A DNA stretch of 64,000 nt from Exophiala sp. HKRS030 (GCA_023897205.1 JAHWDD010000004.1:1116001-1180000), one strand, 5' to 3'. Counted from the stretch's first letter, positions 1 to 13,379 are shown. Numbers and translations are program-made. The notes: generated from the sequence alone by a model not told the origin.

Positions 1-2055
1 AATGCACACGGATCGGACTAGGGAAGAAAAGGACCACATGTCTACTCTGATTCACTTCATGGACTTATACCTCCGCAAAGCCGAAAAGACGAATGAAAAA
101 CTCCTGCCCTCGGAACTCACCTCTCATAACTTATTGTGGACACTATATCGACCTGACGACGTAGTTATTGCTCGGAGAGACTATTTTACTGAAGCGTATG
201 TGATCGAGTCCTGCTCAGTTGTCGAGTATCCCCAGGACAACGAGATGAAAATGCATATTACCCTGGTCTGTCGGTCATGGGACTACAATGGTGCGAGATT
301 TGGCCCTGTCTCTAAGACTATAAATCTGAGGGGCTTCATTGGGAATAAAAAGATTTATGATCTGGACGTGTATCCTGTACAGTATCATCGAGAGCCCGAT
401 GGTCAAGATATCAGACGGAAACTGATCAACCGAGGCTTAAAATGGAGGAACATTGTGGAAGTGGCACATCGAGAATATGATGGTACGTCGGTTCAGGCCA
501 TTGGCTTCCGAGGAGAGCGACTGTCTCATTGATTAACGTGACTGCAGCAATATGCTGGACTGATCCTCTTACCCAAGCTGAAGAGGTTCGTCAAATCGAA
601 GATCTTGTGCCGGTACATGTAGGTCAACTCTGCGGCGGGCGATGGTGGGGATGGTATACCTACTGACAACCTGTTAGACTAGTGGACGTATTATCCTAGA
701 CTATGCAACACATCAGCAAGCAAGGCCCCAGCTCGCGACGTTGTTGGCTAGGGGCAGCGCAACAAAAGCGGTGACCAAGGATGCAAAGGATGCGATCCCG
801 GTCAATCAGGGAGATGACTTCTTGCTTAAAGTCGACGACAATTCCAAATCCAGCAAACGCGCAAGAAGCGAGTATGACGACAGATACCTGTCACATCCCA
901 ACGACGCTACATACAAGATCACACATTCACAAGCACTTATCTGTCCAGCTCGCATCCGGGGATTTTCTCTCACCGACAAGATCTGGGCCTTTTTCCTCGT
1001 GGACGAGGTCAAGGATATAACGTGGGCGGAAGACTCGTTCACGACCCTTGAACTTGAACCGAGCGTCAAAAAGACCATCAGTGCTCTTGTTCACTCTCAC
1101 GGCAAATCGAACAAAGTACGCGACCAGCAGGCTGACGACGTGATTTCTGGCAAGGGAAAGGGGCTGGTATTTTTGTTGACGGGTCCCCCGGGGCTTGGAA
1201 AGACATTGACAGCAGGTGAGTCAAAGTTGCTTTTGCTTCCCTTCAAGTCATCCTCACCAACCACACCTCCTGCCCGTAGCCACACCTACCCTCGGATGAC
1301 ATATTTTTGATTCTTCATGACAGAAAGTATTGCCGAAAACACACATCGACCATTATACGCCCTCACGTGTGGCGAGCTAGGTACCGACCCAGTCGAAACA
1401 GACCAAATTCTTCGTCGCATTTTTATCAGGGCCAAATCCTGGAATGCGATATTGTTGTTGGACGAAGCCGACGTATTTTTGGCCAAGAGGGAAAGAAACG
1501 ACTTGCAAAGGAATGCATTTGTGTCTAGTATGCTTCTGCCTCTTTCTTATTCCACTCATCCTGGTAACCCAAAGGAGCGGATGAAAAGACTCTGCCATTG
1601 TTTGCTAATACTTTCTTTCCTTTATTATTCTAACAGTCTTCCTGCGCCTCATCGAATACTACGCCGGCATTTTGTTTCTCACGACGAACCGCCTCACTGA
1701 ATTCGACGAGGCGTTTCAAAGCCGAATCCACCTCACCGTTCATTTCAAGCTGCTCGACGATGTCATGCGTGCCGCCATCTGGAAAAACCTCCTGAGCCGC
1801 TTCGACCCGGGTGGTCTGCCCGGGCGGTGGCATGCACAGATTCTCGCAAGGCTTGGCCGCGAGTACAGGATCAACGGGCGGGAGATCAAGAATCTGATAA
1901 GGACCGCAGCGGCACTGGCCGAGTTCGAGGGTGTGGCTCTCGATGAGACCCATTTCAAGACCGTGTACACGCTCAACACGACGCAGTATCGTGACGGTCT
2001 GGAGGTGTCTACTACTGCGGACCAAGAGAAGACTTCAGATCGGGGTCAGGGGTGA
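1..2055 (+). CDS. AAA-type ATPase with N-terminal DUF7025-like region (5' partial)
   Basis: The gene enters the window already in coding sequence, so its start lies upstream. I read five or more exons: 1-482, about 548 to 620, about 680 to 1215, 1324-1527 and 1637-2055. The first part resembles the DUF7025-like region found before the ATPase module in many filamentous-fungal proteins, and it ends in a GRIILDY segment. The ATPase module has a Walker A GPPGLGKT split just after by an intron, a Walker B ILLLDEAD, and a sensor-1 type LFLTTNR followed by EFDEAFQSRIH, all classic AAA features. Joining 1215 to 1324 gives GKTLTAESIAE and joining 1527 to 1637 gives NAFVSIFLRLIEYY, both typical of the family. 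Substrate and location are unknown. It could be a remodelling ATPase of unassigned role. The two most 5' introns are less certain than the later ones. Confidence 0.85.
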
Positions 2056-2600
2056 CGTGAGTAACCCAAAATTGGCGTCAGAGGTGACCCTGGATGAAAA
2101 TACTGGACACCAAGGTCACCGCAGGTGGTAGAGAGTCAAAAGAGCCGCAGGTTTAGACGGATTGACCTTGGTCGAACGGCGTCGAAGATCCCTGTGAAAA
2201 AGCTCTTCTGTCTGGATATGGTATTCTCGGTACGTGGAAGATGTACAATATGTATCCCGCTGTTACACTGGGTACGGACTACATCAGACAGAGATCAAGA
2301 CAACTTATGTACGCCAAGGTCACGGTGCCATGGACGTTTTGATGTCATGTCTACCAAACACAAGAGTTTAAGATGAAAACAGCCAGTTTTGAATTGCCAT
2401 TACGATGCTGCTGTTGCAGTTTGATGATGAAATAAGAAGAAAGTTCATAAAGTCGTCAGTCACCATTTCCTTTCCCCTTTCCTGGAAATTGAAACCCGAG
2501 ACCACAAAACAACAAGACAACAATACCGCCATCAACAAGACCCGGACAGACAAAAGTCACGACTTCTACACCGTTTGAGGATCACTTCTCCCTTCTCACT
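2056..2600. other. Convergent intergenic spacer
   Basis: This tail-to-tail spacer lies between the AAA ATPase and the spindle pole body gene. I see no coding exon, RNA gene or repeat in it. Confidence 0.6.
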
Positions 2601-2902
2601 TTACACTTCCAACACCCTTCCCCTCGATCTCAGCGCCCTTGCCTGTTTCGCACGGGTCAATTTCACCTCCTCTCCGATGATCCTGGCATCTCTCCACTGT
2701 TCTTCCAAATTACTCATCCTTATCGCGGCCATGACGGCAAACACTCCGGCTCGGAACTTCTGGACCGGTCTCATTTTCGTCTCGTATCTGGACTTGTCGA
2801 GCGAGACTCCCATTTCGTTGAGGATACGTAGATCGACTTGGTTACTGTTGTACGAAGCTGTCAGCGTTCTGGTCTGTATAGAGGCGGCGGTGGTGATGAT
2901 GA

Positions 2903-2936
<34 letters not shown>

Positions 2937-5900
2937 GATGGTGATGGGAACGAGCAAGGCATCAACACAACAAGAAGGGAGGTCTAAAAAAACATACCAT
3001 TGCACTCTCATGGCTTCACCTTGTTCAAGGAATGCTTTGCTCCAAGCCAGATCCTTTCTCAACCTTTCCTCCCTCCTGCACTTTGCTTTCAACCACATAA
3101 TCTCCTTGATCAAGCCTTTTATTTCTTTCTGTCGCACTTCGTCCTTGCTGGATTTACCCGAGCTGAGTCTTTCAAGCATACTCTCGTACTTGTTCTGCAG
3201 CACCTCGAGCTCATTCTCGACCGTCTCGGCCTTTTGGTTGGCTCGGCTGCGTTCCTCTCGGAGCCGACGGAGTTGTTGCTTCATTTCGCGCGCCTCGCCG
3301 GTCCGCACCGAGAGGCGCATCGACAAGTCATTGACAAATTCTTGTTCCTCGCGTAGCCGCTTGACCTGCGCTTTGAGCTCTTCAATCTGTCGGTCACGTT
3401 TACTGGCACCGGCCGGGACTGCATCATGGCCGTCATCGTGATCATCCTCGCGTAGACGGACGAGTTGATCTCGGAGGTCGTCGATGAGATCATTCTGCTG
3501 GGCGATCTTCATCTCCAGTGCATCGACATCTGCAGCGCGAGTTCTCAAAGAGGCATCGCCCGCAATATCCGTGGCACCTCGGCGGGTCGTACGTTTGAGC
3601 TCACGATTCTCCGAAGAAAGAACCTCGACCTCCGACTGGGCATCGATAAGGTCTTGTCGAATCTTGGCCATCTCGTTCGAGCGCGATGGCGGAGGTGAAG
3701 GGGACGGCGACTTTGCCTTGTACTGGGCGAGCCTCGCCTCGTGCAGTTCTCTCTCAAGGTCGTTGATCCGTATCTTCAACTCCCTGTTGGCTGACTTGAG
3801 TTCGACCTCCCGCTTCGCGATGGTCGTCTCGTTCTTTCTTGCGTCTGCCAGGTCGCGTTCAAGTCCCGACAGGTCCGCGTTCGGCGAGGCCACAACTTTA
3901 GACTGATTGTCTAACAGTGACTCGAGGTCTTTGACGCGTGCTTCCAGTCGAGTGATCTTGGCCTTTGAATTGCCGGGTTCTCGATCTCGGGTTTCTCCAG
4001 TACTCGATTTCTGCGAGCGAAGACTGTCGAGTTCCGCGTGGAGACGGGCCTCCTCTTTACTGGCTCTTTCAAGTTCTGCGTTGATCTCGTCTTCAAGCGC
4101 GTTGTTTGCCTCAGCAAGGTTGTCCCGCTCAGCAGTCAGTCTCGCCACGTCGCTCTCCAGCTTGACTTTGAGGCGCTTCAGTTCGCGCTTCTCGTGGTCG
4201 ACATTGAAAGTGTCATCGTGAGGCTTCTGCACGCGATGGAGTTTGTCCCGCTCCTGCTCTGCAGATTGGAGAGCGGATCTCGCACTGCGTAGTTCCACGT
4301 TGGCGTTCGTCAGCTGTGCTTGCAACGCTTGCTTCTCTTGTCGCAGCTTTTGGACCTGAGCATCCGCACTGGTAGAGTATTTCTGTTGTTGTCTTTCTGC
4401 AAACTCATGCTCTTGTTCGATGTCTGCCTGCAGAACTTCAATCTCCTCCTCCAATTCCGAGACTTTCTCTTTCAAGGATGCTTGTTCTCGGATTGAAATG
4501 CGCAATTCCTCCTTGGCGTTGTTCAATTCCGTGCGACTGTCGTCTGCAAGGGTTCGCTTGGACTGTAGATCTTGTTGAAGTTCTTCAATCTGTTTGGATA
4601 GGATTCTCTCTTCTTGTCGATGGCGTTCCTTTTCACTCTCAATGGCCTCTTGGAGCCTCATTTCCCGTCCCGACAAAGTCCCCTGGGCATCCTGCAACTT
4701 ATCAACGGTACGCTGCAATCCTCTAGCCCTCTCTTCGGCCTTCTGCGAAGCCGCTTCCAGCGTCTTGCGCTGCGAGTCCCAGTCTTCCAAGTCCGCATCA
4801 TGATCACTTGCTTTGGCATTCAGTTCGCGATGGAGGCTGTCAATTTGTTCATTGAGAAGGTCGATTTCATGCTTGTGTCGGGATCGTAGATCATTTTCAT
4901 TCCTCGCTGAGACTTGTCGTTCTTCCTCGAGCGCATTCTCCAGCTCGGCATTCACGCCCTGCAATTGATTGAGGTCTTTTTGCAACTCAGCCGATTCCTT
5001 CGTCAGCGCATCATGTCGCGTCTGAAGCAAGTCCTTTTCTTCGGCCTTGACTTGGAATTCTCTCTCCGCAGTCTCAAGCTGTTTGGTCATGTTTGCCAGT
5101 TTTCGCTCCAAAGTGTCACGTTGTTGATGTGAGAGCTCGACCTCTTGCTGAAGTTTTCGTACGTCGGTTGCACCTTCTCGCTCTAGTTCACGAACGCGGT
5201 CACGTAGTTGTCGCTCGGATTCTGTTTTCTCATTCACTTCTGTCTGTAGCGCGTCGTATTGCTCTTGCAGAGTCTGGAAATCGTCTTCAAGCTTACTTGC
5301 CTTCTCCTCAAGTTGCCGGCTTAAACCCTTTGTTGTGAACGACTTGTTGGCCATCTCGTCGCGTAACTCGTCCAGGTCCTCTTCTGCCTTTCGTTTCTCT
5401 TCGAGGGCCTCCTCCTTGTCCTCTTTCGCTTCGTTCAGGTCTTCTTTAGCGCGCTCGAGGCTTTGCTTCAGGTCCTCAATTTCCTGCTTCGCAGATTCCA
5501 AATCGTCCTCGATGTCCGCAGCACTGTTTGATTCTTTGTTGGCCTTCATCTTCAACTCGTCGATCTGATCCTCACGCTCGTCGGCTATGCGCTCCTTCTC
5601 ACGGAGCTCTGCCTGCAAATCCTCGACCTCATCTCTCAACTTCTGGACTTCAGCGCGATCTTGACTTGCAGCATGATCCCTGTCGTCGCTCAGAGTCTTG
5701 ATCTCCTTGTCTTTCGCTCTCAACTCCGAACGAAGGCTTTCAAGCTCATGACGGACACTTTCGTCAATCTGTTTTCGTCTGATGCGCTCCTTGAACTCTT
5801 CTAGCTGTAATCGGTAGACTTCCGCATCTTTCTCCGCCTGTGCTATGTTTCTCTTGAACTTGTGCAGTTCGCGTTGCATGGTGATTCGATTGACTTTAAG

Positions 5901-6566
5901 ATCCGTGTTCTCCTTCAATGCCGCTTGGTTGAATTCGTTGCCGCGCTTCGACAGAGCCTCTTCCAAGAAATGGATCTTCATCTTTAGGCCGAAATTTTCC
6001 TTCTCGATTTTGTCTATGATCCCTTCTTGTTCTCGCAGGGTCATCATGTTCCCGTCGTTGACAAGCCCACCGGCATCGCGACTGGGTAGCTGCGCAAGGG
6101 GAGTACTCCTGACACTGCTGCTAGGATGGTGAGGTATGGGGGTGTCGTCGACTGCACGTCCGGCCGAGCTCGAGGTGTACTCGCCTTCCAGACGTGACAG
6201 ATCGCTCAATCGTGGGAGCGCAGGCGTCCGGCCGTTGAGGTACGAAGGCGTGTTCGCCGTGGCCTGTTTCCTCCCGGACAGCCGCCGAGCAATGTTTTCC
6301 TTGGTGCCACTCTTCAAGAAGGGTGTAAACTCCGAGCGACCTTGGTTGCCATTCGGGAGGAGTCGAAGAGGATCTCGCGTGCCGGCTCGGGGCGTTTTCA
6401 GGCTGGCGCCCGAGTGTAGTTTTGCGCTTCGCATCTGTGAGATCAGGTCGGCGCCCTGACTAGGGACGTGGAAGGATTTCTCAGGCGATACATCTTCGAG
6501 TCTCCCTCCAGCATTGGTCATGAACGAGCTCTCGTGGGTCTGCGCAGGTGTGTGAATGTAGTCCAT
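2601..6566 (-). CDS. Spindle pole body protein, PCP1/Spc110/pericentrin type (CM1 + coiled coil + PACT)
   Basis: Probable gamma-tubulin-complex receptor of the spindle pole body. The start is the ATG at 6566. Residues 1-170 are disordered and Ser/Pro rich. Residues about 174-245 match the centrosomin motif 1 (MTLREQEGIIDKIEKEN and the following helix), which in this family activates and binds gamma-tubulin complexes. Residues about 245-1130 are continuous charged coiled coil. The C terminus carries a PACT-like segment (IKGLIKEIMWLKAKCRREER, then RILNEMGVSLDKSRYE), the centrosome-targeting module of pericentrin, Spc110 and S. pombe Pcp1. An intron at about 2845-2997 splits the PACT region. It is 153 nt, a multiple of three, and stop-free, so the frame stays open through it. 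Spliced length is about 1270 aa. The PACT end favours a Pcp1/PcpA orthologue over the other CM1 protein, Mto1/ApsB. Confidence 0.85.
2884..2948. repeat. (GAT)n/(GGT)n microsatellite inside an intron
   Basis: A run of GAT then GGT triplets. On the gene strand it would read as polyisoleucine/threonine if not spliced out. It lies wholly within the predicted 2845-2997 intron of the spindle pole body gene. Confidence 0.9.
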
Positions 6567-7136
6567 GTTGGGGCCGAATTCCCTTTAAAAACAAAAAAGA
6601 TGAAGACAAACGAAGAATCCACAAAGAATGCCTCAGACCCAACAGTAAGACATGCTGTTTTGTTCTAGGCTGAGGTTGGGGAGTTCCACGTTCAACTGCG
6701 CATTGTTTTATTCAATACACACTTCCATGTTGATATTTACTAAAACGGAATAGTGTGTTTTGATCTTAGCGTATCTCAGAAATTGGCCAATCAGCGCCAA
6801 GTTTCGATAATCTCATCAATCCGCGTTTCACCATCCGGACTCCCATCAATTGTTTACGCAGATTCGAACCTCTCCAGACCTAGTCGATGTATAGCCTTCT
6901 CAAAACAGCTTCATGTTCTCTCGGCGGGATTGCGAGGGGTTTGTACCACCTAGGTCACAACCCCCAAGAGGCCAAAATAATCGCTTTGACCATTCAATAC
7001 CGACGGTAGGCAAGTGCGCGTTCAATGTTTGACATTGTGGCAGCAACTGCTATCCTCTCGGTCAGCAAGCATTTAGATCCGAGGCTCTCACTGCCATGGT
7101 CCCGGGAACGGGTTGAATCCAACAACTACCGATAGG
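6567..7136. other. Intergenic spacer upstream of the spindle pole body gene
   Basis: AT-rich upstream sequence of the spindle pole body gene and downstream sequence of the Zn2Cys6 gene. A GATTCGAACC-like string near 6862 resembles a tRNA T-loop, but no stems or D-arm surround it. No gene is supported. Confidence 0.5.
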
Positions 7137-9606
7137 TCATGGCTCTTGATCCCTTTCCGAGGCATATATGGTCTTCATTACCGCAGCTTCATGCTCGTGT
7201 GTCCAACTTGTAGGCCTTGGTGCATTTTCAGGAATGTCGATGGCATCATATCTGCCAGCCTTCTCCTGAATGCCTGACAACAGCTTTCTGAACATCCTCC
7301 AAGCTCGAAACGCCGACGGGGACCCCTGGGTCATACACCAAATGTAAGCCATAGCCTTGCGAAGGTAGGTAACCACTTCGGGAACTTCAGCCCGAAAATG
7401 TTGACAGCCATGTGCCATCTCCAGCAGTAAGACTGCGGTTGCTTGTGCCACATAATGAAGCAATGACCACCAGGGAAGCAGCTGGTAAGCCTCGTGGGCA
7501 CTGGGGTTATCTGGAATAATGGCTAGCAAAGACATGGCGGCATGCACGCAAGCGCGGGCGGAACTCCGGTTGAATTCTTGCGATGCGAGGGATTGATTTT
7601 CGATGGTGATCTCACACAAGCAGGGTCGGTGCAGAATCATCTGGACGCTGTGATAATACATGGCCAGCTCAATTCTTGCACGAGGGTCGGAAACTGCAGT
7701 CGTCTCACTTTGCAAGTTGAGCTCATCGGGAAGGCTCTCCGCCCAATGCCTCAGGTCTGTCTGTAACTCACCAATCTTTCGTTGCACTTGCGACCACGAA
7801 TCCTCGGATGTTCCGCTATATAACTGTGTTGCGATTTTGTCGCTCAGGCGGCATAGATACACCCGGTGTGGAAAATAGAGATGCGAGACCCCATGACCTA
7901 GGTATGGGAAGCTGGTCCAAGGGACCATCCCACCTGTCATTGCCTGAGAAATTTCACGTCGCGCCCTCAAGAAATCAAGCCATACCGTTCGAGATTCGTC
8001 AGCAGTCATGTAATTGTCTTCTTGGGTTGAGTAGATGGCTTCGAGGTCCTCGCTGAACAAATCCACAGGAGTCGTCACATCGGGCAAGAAAATGGACTTT
8101 GGTCGTCCAGTTATCTCAGCGATCAGGATCTCGAGGCAATACAGCGAGTACCACGTCCGGGCGCGTCGCGCTCGTTCGAGTCCACCCAGGTCAGGATCCG
8201 AGACCCTAAGATGCAAACCGAGAGCCGTGGCGTGGCGTGTTGCGTGTCCTAAGGTGTTCCACGCACTGCATTGACTTAGCTGATCAGCCAAGGCTGGGTC
8301 AGGAGCACTTACCGAGTGATAGAGCCATTGATCAACAGGTAAAATGACAGCACACCGATCCCTTGGACTCGTTCAATGTCGGGATGGTCAAAAACCACCC
8401 GGTGATCGAGGCCCAGAGCACGTGCTCGGGCATAATATATCAAATGAGACTCTGTGGGACTAGATTGATCCAGCTTCGTGATGTACAGATATTTTGACCC
8501 GATCGCCCAGACAAGATTGGCCAATGCCAGCCAGCGCCGCTGGGCCCAGGTCGGCATGTTTCGTTGGCGCGGATACGAGAGCATAGTATGGAGAAAAGTC
8601 TCCCTCACAACAAATGGAAAGGTGCCTTGCATAGAATGAAAATATGCCTCAGCCAGGAGTAGAGCAGATTCACCGGGAGGCCATTCGTACGGGTCAACGA
8701 GGTCCTCATCACAAGCCAAGACATCGACATCGTCCATGTAGAAACAGAAGTCTTTGGCCGTCGTGAGGCGGTGATCCACCACGCCCATGGAAATTTCCGG
8801 CAGGTCTGCGTTGTGCCTTTCTTGAAGGCTGTTTACCTCAAAAGCACGACGTACCCAGGACATTTCCGACATCTTCCCAATGAAGCCAGAAGCGCCAGAG
8901 CCGCCATCAAGGTCGACCGCTTGAGCTAATTCGCCTTGCTTCCCAGGAGAGCCGACACTTGATGCCGCCGTTCTCTCTCCTGAGACAGACCCTTCATCTG
9001 CGCCATGATAGCCCTTTCGAACTGCTGGTGGGTGCGCGCCAAGTACGGGCATGGTGTTAGATTGACTGCTGGAATCGTGACTACTGTCCCACGGCTCTTG
9101 TTCATACTATCAGACTTGTGTTAGAACATTTCGACAGATGTGGGGTGAATACAGACCTTTGACAGAAGATCAACAATGTCGCTGTGTCTGGCTGCATTGA
9201 AATCATCCCCAGCGGCCAGGGAACGCAGTGCAGTGAGCAAGACCTGACTACCGCTTTTCAACTGATCAATACGATCCAGACTTTCGGCCAGGTCTCTGTA
9301 CAAAGTCAGCACTTTGATACTGTCGAAATGCTCGGTGGTGAGGCAATGCTACTTTTTGTTGCGTTCCCTTTTCCGGTCCCCATATACGCACCAGGCATTG
9401 TCCTTGACACACTTGGTGCAACGGTCACCCCCAGAGCACTTTGTGCGCATGATCCTACACCGGTCACAGGCATGTGAAGTCCGCGCTCTATTGACCGAGC
9501 TACCAGAACGGCGTGGTTGGCCAAGGCGAATTGGTTCTCCACGAGTTGTTTCGCCCTTGGCGAGGACCGGCCGCGAAGAGAGGTGGCGAACGGGTGTCGC
9601 TGACAT
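7137..9606 (-). CDS. Zn2Cys6 transcription factor with fungal-specific TF domain
   Basis: Sequence-specific regulator of the Gal4-like class, presumably nuclear. The start is the ATG at 9606. I join four exons: 9353-9606, 9157-9295, 8313-9106 and 7137 to about 8265. This gives 2316 nt and about 771 aa in frame. The binuclear zinc cluster is at residues 47-73 with all six cysteines (CDRCRIMRTKC, then CTKCVKDNAWC) and is followed by a basic linker. Exon 2 encodes a short heptad-like linker/dimerisation helix (DLAESLDRIDQL). Exons 3 and 4 carry the fungal_trans middle homology region, including AWNTLGHATRHATALGLHLR, a hallmark of the domain. The last acceptor may instead be at 8275, adding three residues. 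The target pathway cannot be read from the neighbours, which are a spindle gene and a 2-kb gene-poor spacer. Confidence 0.85.
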
Positions 9607-11760
9607 ATTGATTGCTTTGCACGGGCTGCGGCAGGAATACCGTTGATTTTCTCACAGATAGCCGAAGGTGTATAAGGTAGCACAGCTTGTACACTATGTG
9701 TAGCCACAGAACGAGGCCTGTTTAGTTATGAAATAAAGTCGACAGTTGTGGTTGAAAGCGAGTGACGGCGATGAAGCTCATGGTGGCCGTTCTGGATCTC
9801 GAACTGTTGAGAGGACGATCTATTGTGATATAGAAGAACTCAATGAGCGCAAGCGCACGTGCTGGTGTTGAAAGGACGGCGTCAATATTCGGCGAAGCCA
9901 GAATGACAACTTTGCTTGCACGTCAAACATGGCCTAGACGTTCCGTTGATCAACAGTGAACCTGACCGTGATCTGGGTCTGTCGACCACCAATCTTTCCT
10001 CCTTTGATTCATGCCTAGTGAGCCTAGACACCTACATTTGCCGGAAAATATTTCCCTCATTGGCACGAGGGCGAAAGTTCAGTATCCGCTCTTCGATGTT
10101 CGATCGACATGTGGTTGCATGACGAAGCCCGACCGGATTTATCTGCCGGCTCACGGTATTGCACGGATGGGAATGCGAGTATTCCTCTCCAGCCGATATC
10201 AGCTCGAAGCAGTGCATCACCTTCAACCGCTGTCGCAAGAAACAGGCATTGGGCATTCAACAAACGGTGCCACTGGCCATCTCCGAAGACCTTGTCGAGA
10301 CTGCTGCACCCATGCAAGGGCCACAGACAGGCGGGTCAAATGCTGCAATGATCAATATTTCCCAAGCATCGTCCACACGAAATTGCCCCAAAGATCCAGA
10401 GGCGAAAAAGAATTCCGGGGGAAGTGATTGGCAGTCTAGTGTCTTGGTGACGATCAGGCGTTGGCCCGGCTGAACCGTCGACGCAAGTGCATCTGCGACT
10501 GGCATACGGCGACAACTACTCGTACCATGACAATGTTCGATGTGCACCCATGACGCCAGAAAGTGAGGCCAAAGCGAATGACTTTATCTGGGCCGTCGCA
10601 GACACAAAGCGAAAGGCCTGAAGAGAAAGCAAGTCTACACATTGACGCACCCAAGTTCTAGCGGTGTACAATTGAGACCCGGTGGGAAGGCTGGATACGA
10701 AGCGTAGAATGTATTTCTAGATTCTTCGACAGTCACATCGATCCAAAGCTTCGGGAGACAAACGTCTGTTGATGGCGGCGGCAGGAAAATCAGTACGGTT
10801 ATCTTTGATGGGAATTCGACAAGGCGAAATAACGCAACGAGGTTTGATTGGATGGCAACTGTGTACTATGATTTATGTTGTGTGTCCACCAGCAGAGAGG
10901 GAGGGTGTATGGTGTAACACAAGTTGGCCAGATTTACACCCCGAGAGCAACGATTGGGGGTAACACAGTATGGTAGGGATAGCCCATGAGACTCACCCAA
11001 GGTAGCTCGGCCAATATTTCGGATCTCCCCTCAGCAACTGAGGCGATATCTGCCGATACCACAGAGCAGTGGATGAAGAGAATGCGTCAGACCCAAACTG
11101 TAGGCGCGGGTGCTCTAGCAGTACCTTGCCTACCTGCCCTGAAGAGTAGGAGAAAGGAAGGCTCCCCTAATAGACTTGTATCGGGGCTCACTATAGAGTG
11201 TCTTGGGCAAGACTACGAGCACTAAACAGAGTGACTACTGTTAGGTTCACCCAGCTTCACCGAAATTCCAGGAGCAACGGGTGTCGAGGACGAGTATTTT
11301 AGGGTGCGAGTCTAGGTACTCTCTTAGCTGCTCGTAAGTACAGTACGGAATACTCGGAAATGCTGGTAATCTGTGGTAACAATTGTACGTATTGTTTTGT
11401 ATGTGCTGTGCTGTACCTTACTAAAATGTTGTGCCCTATGACGTTGAGGCAGGCGCAGAACATTGTATCAACAAAGTCCCAAAACTGCCCCTCCAAAAGT
11501 TCTTGAGCTCGCTCTCCGAAAATAGAAAAACATACATTTACAGACACTCACTTCTGAATACCTCAAGAACTGCAGTTAAATAGACTACGGCAGCTTTATT
11601 CAGTCATTTTTACCTGGCTAAGAATTATTCGCGAGACTACTTATCTCCATCTCGTTATCACATAGAACCACAAGCTTCGACCTCAGTCCGTCTGTCTCCC
11701 ACCAATTGCTCCTGCACAACCAGCACCTGACTGCCGGCCTCCGTTATCCTCCGCTCAATC
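9607..11760. other. 2.1-kb gene-poor spacer
   Basis: Open frames reach about 138 codons (near 10011-10427) but none shows a recognisable domain, convincing splice structure or consistent codon use. It probably holds the promoters of the Zn2Cys6 gene (-) and of the phosphoglycerate mutase gene (+). A decayed gene at 10.0-10.6 kb cannot be excluded. Confidence 0.5.
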
Positions 11761-13379
11761 ATGGCAAAGGTCGACCACAAAGCCGTCTTGAGTAAGCCAT
11801 ATCCTCTCTTTCTGAGCACATCGAACGACCACTGACTTGGGTATTAGTTGTCATCGATGGCTGGGGAATTCCCTCAGAGACCTCTCCACCCGATGGCGAT
11901 GCCATCGCTGCCGCCGACACCCCCGTCATGGACGGCTTCGCAAAAGAAGGCTCGACCACTGCACAAGGCTACACCGAGTTAGAGGCTTCTTCTCTTGCTG
12001 TCGGTCTGCCCGAAGGCCTGATGGGAAATTCAGAAGTGGGCCATCTGAACATCGGTGCTGGCAGGGTTGTCTGGCAAGACAGTGTTCGAATTGGGCAGAC
12101 CATTAAGAAGGGCGAAATGAAGAATGTTCCCAGTGTCAAAAACTGTTTCCAACGTGCCGTTGATGGTAACGGGAGACTTCACTTCCTCGGCCTCATCAGC
12201 GATGGTGGTGTCCACAGCCACATCGACCACCTTTTTGCCCTCCTGCAGGTGGCCAAGGAAAGGAAGGTGCCCAAGATCTTTATCCATTTCTTCGGCGATG
12301 GCAGAGATACCGACCCCAAGAGCGCTGCAGGCTACCTGCAACAGCTGCTGGACAAGCTTCAAGAGCTGGGCGTGGGTGAACTGGCCACGGTCGTTGGACG
12401 ATACTATATCATGGATCGAGACAAGAGATGGGATCGTGTCGAGATCGGAATGAAGGGCATCATCTTGGGCGAAGGAGAAGATTCTACCGATCCAGTAGCC
12501 ACAATCAAGGAACGCTACGACAAGGGAGAGAACGACGAATTCCTCAAGCCCATCATCGTTGGTGGTGAAGACCGCCGGATCAAGGACGGCGACACTTTGT
12601 TCTTCTTCAACTACCGTTCCGACCGTGTCAGAGAGATCACCCAGCTTTTGGGCGACTATGATCGATCTCCTAAGCCTGATTTCCCTTATCCAAAGGATAT
12701 CCAGATTACCACTATGACTCAGTACAAGACCGACTACAAGTTCCCCATTGCCTTCCCTCCCCAACACATGGGTAATGTGCTCGCTGAGTGGCTGAGCAAG
12801 AAGGGTGTCAAGCAATGCCACGTCGCTGAGACCGAAAAGTATGCGCACGTCACGTTCTTTTTCAACGGTGGAGTGGAAAAACAATTCGACGGTGAAGAAC
12901 GGGAGATGATTCCGAGTCCCAAGGTCGCCACCTATGACCTGGACCCTCCAATGAGTGCTCAAAAGGTTGCCGACAAACTCAGCGAAAGGATATCGGACAA
13001 CAAGTTTGAGTTCTTGATGAACAATTTTGCCCCTCCGGACATGGTCGGCCACACAGGTGTCTATGAAGCGGCAATTAAAGGTGTCACGGCCACGGATGCC
13101 GCTATTGGCTCTGTGTACGAGACCTGCAAAAAAGAAGGCTACGTTTTGTTCGTGACAGCAGACCACGGCAACGCCGAGGAGATGCTGAACGAGGAAGGAA
13201 AGCCAAAGACATCGCATACTACCAACAAGGTGCCTTTCGTCATGGCTAACGCACCCGAGGGCTGGAGTTTGAAGAAGCAGGACGGTGTGCTGGGAGATGT
13301 CGCACCAACCGTCCTGGCGGCCATGGGCATAGAGCAACCGGAAGAAATGGGCGGGACAAGTCTCTTGATCAAGAAGTAA
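11761..13379 (+). CDS. gpmI: 2,3-bisphosphoglycerate-independent phosphoglycerate mutase
   Basis: Interconverts 3-phosphoglycerate and 2-phosphoglycerate in cytosolic glycolysis and gluconeogenesis. It is the metal-dependent, cofactor-independent enzyme used by filamentous fungi, unlike yeast Gpm1. Exon 1 is 11761-11791 and an intron follows at 11792-11847 (GTAAGC...TTAG). Exon 2 is 11848-13379, giving 520 aa, the usual family length. Visible motifs are IDGWG near residue 13 (metal site), the phosphoserine nucleophile in MGNSEVGHLNIGAG (about Ser72), GDGRDTDP, GRYYIMDRDKRW, FNYRSDR and the second metal site FVTADHGNAEEM. All key residues look intact. A 435-codon antisense open frame over the same stretch is a by-product of codon bias. 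Confidence 0.97.

Noticed and set aside
6850..6900. tRNA-like GATTCGAACC string (T-loop)
   Set aside because: The bases beside it do not form a T-stem and no D-arm, anticodon arm or acceptor stem can be drawn.
12030..13337. 435-codon open frame antisense to the phosphoglycerate mutase gene
   Set aside because: It mirrors the codon bias of the sense gene, has no domain, and the sense product is complete and fully conserved.
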